Source: Wuchereria bancrofti
Lineage: Eukaryota; Nematoda; Chromadorea; Rhabditida; Onchocercidae
Length of the DNA: 10,467 bases
Reading direction: 5' to 3'
Assembly (NCBI GenBank): GCA_005281725.1
Contig: SSBO01000122.1
Span: 1-10,467, forward strand
The notes under the pieces: generated by a model
The model's input: the letters and a program-made list of their open reading frames with translations, nothing else
What the model was told of the DNA's origin: nothing
Database searches by the model: none
Program-made: the position numbers and the translations under genes
Part shown: positions 9,601-10,467 of the stretch, one piece after another
How positions within the stretch are numbered: the first letter of the stretch is position 1
How the letters are laid out: each line of letters opens with the position of its first letter

Positions 9601-9790
9601 GTGCTTGACATTTTCGCATGGTTAAATTAAAATATGCCTTCTTAAAAAATTTTTGGATAAACTATAAAATTTTCGGTCTTTCAGGTGCAGGTAGTTATGC
9701 GAATTATTGATCCACAGGTGGCCATTGCAATGCTTCATCGTGAAACACCTGCGATTTCACAACCGCATCAACAACAACAAACTTTTCCAG
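6535..9790 (+). CDS. CSTF2: Cleavage stimulation factor subunit 2 (CstF-64), 5' part of a multi-exon gene
   Basis: CstF-64 is a nuclear RNA-binding subunit of the CstF complex. It recognises the GU-rich element downstream of the poly(A) site and helps direct pre-mRNA cleavage and polyadenylation. The collapsed model joins 6535-6622, 6826-6881 (or 7849-7904), 7309-7420 (or 8332-8443), 8803-8923, 9080-9280 and 9685-9790. All introns are GT-AG and every phase agrees except inside exon 3, where two surplus bases break the frame. After allowing for them the model gives about 227 residues. Residues about 27-102 form the RRM, with RNP2 IFVGNI at 28-33 and RNP1 around 67-74 (KGY then FCEY). LNGFELNG and PLRVDSAAG follow, then a Gln/Ala-rich linker. 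The hinge, about 140-215, contains PPEQMFELMKQMK, NNPQL and VVMRIIDP. Human CstF-64 is 577 aa, so the Pro/Gly-rich part and C-terminal helical domain are missing and presumably lie to the right. Identification is by recalled family motifs, not a search. The family call is very likely; the function of this copy as written is uncertain because of the RNP1 break. Confidence 0.93.
6826..6881 (+). CDS. CSTF2: CSTF2 exon 2, first copy (RNP2, helix 1 of RRM)
   Basis: Begins after ttttctag with the last two bases of a Val codon, then reads GNISYEVGEEQLKQVFSQ and ends CAG|gttagt. This matches beta-1/helix-1 of the CstF-64 RRM (VGN.xYE..EEQLK..FS). The intron to exon 3 is 6882-7308 (427 bp). The exon lies inside the duplicated block and is identical to 7849-7904. 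Confidence 0.88.
7309..7420 (+). CDS. CSTF2: CSTF2 exon 3, first copy (RRM core, frame broken in RNP1)
   Basis: Starts after ttttgcag and reads VGTVVHLRLVHDRDTG then KWKGY to position 7371. The expected continuation (G)FCEYNDAQTVESAT is present but two bases out of phase: it is read from TGC at 7380 to the donor CAG|gtattg at 7421. The surplus bases are best placed as the A at 7372 and one T of the six-T run 7375-7380. Without correction the exon reads RFFANIMTLKLSKVQP, which does not resemble the family and does not splice in phase to exon 4. The usual GKPKGYGF here appears as GKWKGY, so substitutions may cluster at the same spot. An identical copy is at 8332-8443. Confidence 0.85.
7780..7826 (+). 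pseudogene. CSTF2: CSTF2 exon 4, truncated first copy ending at an assembly N
   Basis: After gattag this reads the last base of an Arg codon, then NLNGFELNGRPLRVD, and stops abruptly at the N at 7827 with no splice donor. The intact exon is 8803-8923. Three bases differ from it (7809 G/A, 7813 A/G, 7814 T/C), giving Arg where the other copy has His plus two silent changes. The break is best explained as the end of a contig and not as a real truncated exon. Confidence 0.8.
7827..7827. other. Single N, scaffold join 2
   Basis: An ambiguous base exactly between the two large repeat copies. It breaks the exon 4 reading frame (GTT GAT T, N, TGA). It most likely marks a contig join of unknown or negative gap size. 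Confidence 0.9.
7849..7904 (+). CDS. CSTF2: CSTF2 exon 2, second (duplicate) copy
   Basis: Base-for-base repeat of 6826-6881 at an offset of 1,023. In the true locus probably only one of the two exists. If both were real they would place two RNP2 segments in one transcript, which fits no CstF-64 protein I know. Confidence 0.8.
8332..8443 (+). CDS. CSTF2: CSTF2 exon 3, second (duplicate) copy, same frame break
   Basis: Repeats 7309-7420, including the surplus A (8395) and the six-T run (8398-8403) that disrupt RNP1. This copy connects through a 359-bp intron to the complete exon 4, so it is the one to use when building the transcript. That both copies share the lesion means it is either a real allele feature or an error made before the contigs were separated. 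Confidence 0.8.
8803..8923 (+). CDS. CSTF2: CSTF2 exon 4 (end of RRM and Gln/Ala linker)
   Basis: One base completes Arg with exon 3. The exon then reads 40 codons: NLNGFELNGHPLRVDSAAG, an acidic DDRSADE segment, and a Gln/Ala-rich stretch ending FAAQQQE, closing with GAG|gttacg. This is helix 2/beta-4 of the RRM, where the family has NLNG..x.GRxLRVD.A. The His at 8831-8833 replaces the Arg that is usual in the family and is present in the truncated first copy. The intron to exon 5 is 156 bp. Confidence 0.9.
9080..9280 (+). CDS. CSTF2: CSTF2 exon 5 (hinge domain)
   Basis: Sixty-seven codons in phase 0 from acceptor tttgtag to donor CAG|gtttct. The exon starts QQTQENPYDPETEAEKAPE, continues with ISRSVASLPPEQMFELMKQM, and ends NNPQLVCALLQ. 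This is the hinge of CstF-64, which in characterised homologues binds CstF-77 and, in competition, symplekin. The alternative acceptor at tttcag (9070) is excluded because it would add an in-frame TAG. The following intron is 9281-9684 (404 bp). Confidence 0.93.
9685..9790 (+). CDS. CSTF2: CSTF2 exon 6 (end of hinge, start of low-complexity region)
   Basis: Follows ctttcag and reads VQVVMRIIDPQVAIAMLHRE, then TPAISQPH, four Gln and TFP, with one base left over before gtcaaa. LLQ from exon 5 plus VQVVMRIIDP matches the vertebrate LLQAQVVMRIVDP segment, so the junction is well supported. A second AG two codons downstream (9690) would drop Val-Gln and fits the family less well. The exon ends where the Pro/Gly/Gln-rich region normally begins; the next exon is not identifiable before the window ends. 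Confidence 0.92.
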
Positions 9791-10467
9791 GTCAAAATTG
9801 TTCTTTATTTTGTTTTCCTATCTAAGATACTTGTTTTTTATGATTATAACGTTTGTAGATACATCATTCTGTATCGATTAGAAAATTGCTTTGTAAATGA
9901 TCGTGGTAGTTAGTGATATTTCTAGGATCAATGAGTATTTTTGATCTTTCACTATTTTCACTGTTAGATAAATGAGGAAGTATTTTATAATATTGTGGTA
10001 GATTTCATTCTCATATTTTTATTGTAACAATCTGCTATCTTAAAATTGCCAAAATTTGCTTAAATGTTCATTTCAATAAATACTAGGAATATTGTAATAT
10101 TCTAACGCAGGTTTATCTTTTATTTTTTGACTACTCATAAATTCACTGTATAATTCATCGTCCCACTTCACCAAGAAGGTCGACTTCATTCAAGTTTTTC
10201 AATATATGGTTCACCAATTCCGCATTATTTCTCTTCCATATATGCACCATATATGCGCCTATCCCACCATTGCGTGTCTAGAGTTTCTTTCTTGTAGATT
10301 TCAAAGAATTTTTTTGATTGATGGAATCTTCTTGGGTTTAAGTTTTTAATTGTCTCCCTTTTATTTTGACTATTATTGTTTGAAAAAAAAGCTTCAACAA
10401 CAAATAGCATACATTTACTTGATGCTCATCGTTCCTTTTTGGTAAACTTTCCAATAATCGTTCCATT
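9791..10467 (+). other. Start of CSTF2 intron 6 or later, no confirmed exon
   Basis: Follows the exon 6 donor gtcaaa. I find no exon encoding the Pro/Gly-rich region or the C-terminal domain with its usual PPEQR-like motif. Phase-compatible acceptors exist (after tttctag at 9925, and after gcag at 10110), but what follows reads into a stop within 16 and 6 codons respectively. The intron is therefore at least 677 bp, longer than the others in this gene, or the gene is interrupted here. Confidence 0.5.

Noticed and set aside
10225..10410. Minus-strand 61-codon frame and overlapping plus-strand frames near 10140-10340
   Set aside because: Neither strand gives CstF-64-like C-terminal sequence. 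The plus frames that could join exon 6 in phase are aromatic and Cys-rich, unlike the Pro/Gly/Gln-rich region expected.

Overview
The window looks like eukaryotic, animal nuclear DNA. It is very AT-rich and mostly non-coding, and its one recognisable gene is split into short exons by GT-AG introns of about 150-430 bp. The acceptors (tttgcag, tttgtag, ctttcag, ttctag), the small introns and the nematode-like protein suggest a nematode, plausibly a parasitic (filarial-type) one. The species assignment is inference from composition and gene structure only.

Layout: positions 1-6534 contain no gene I can identify. This stretch is AT-rich DNA with scattered short open frames at about the number expected by chance, a few of which begin right after good splice-acceptor sequences. 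It also holds one N (4385) flanked by an exact 156-bp direct repeat (4229-4384 and 4386-4541). From 6535 to the right edge lies the 5' part of a plus-strand gene for cleavage stimulation factor subunit 2 (CstF-64, CSTF2; C. elegans cpf-2), the subunit that binds the GU-rich downstream element during mRNA 3'-end formation. Exon 1 carries the ATG, exons 2-4 the RNA recognition motif, and exons 5-6 the hinge that binds CstF-77/symplekin. The Pro/Gly-rich and C-terminal parts are not seen and should lie beyond 10467.

The most notable feature is that the RRM region is present twice. Positions 6805-7826 and 7828-8849 are about 1,022-bp near-identical direct repeats separated by a single N. Both N sites have the same form: the sequence just after the N repeats the sequence ending just before it. 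This is the signature of overlapping contig ends that were scaffolded without merging, so these are very probably assembly artefacts and not tandem exon duplications. Without them the locus is about 9.29 kb. Two further anomalies sit inside the gene: a net +2-nt frame disruption in the RNP1 motif, present in both copies, and three clustered differences at the end of the first copy, two of which are silent.

I found no mobile element, CRISPR array, tRNA, rRNA or recognisable new system. The interest here lies in assembly and gene-model problems in a conserved housekeeping gene.
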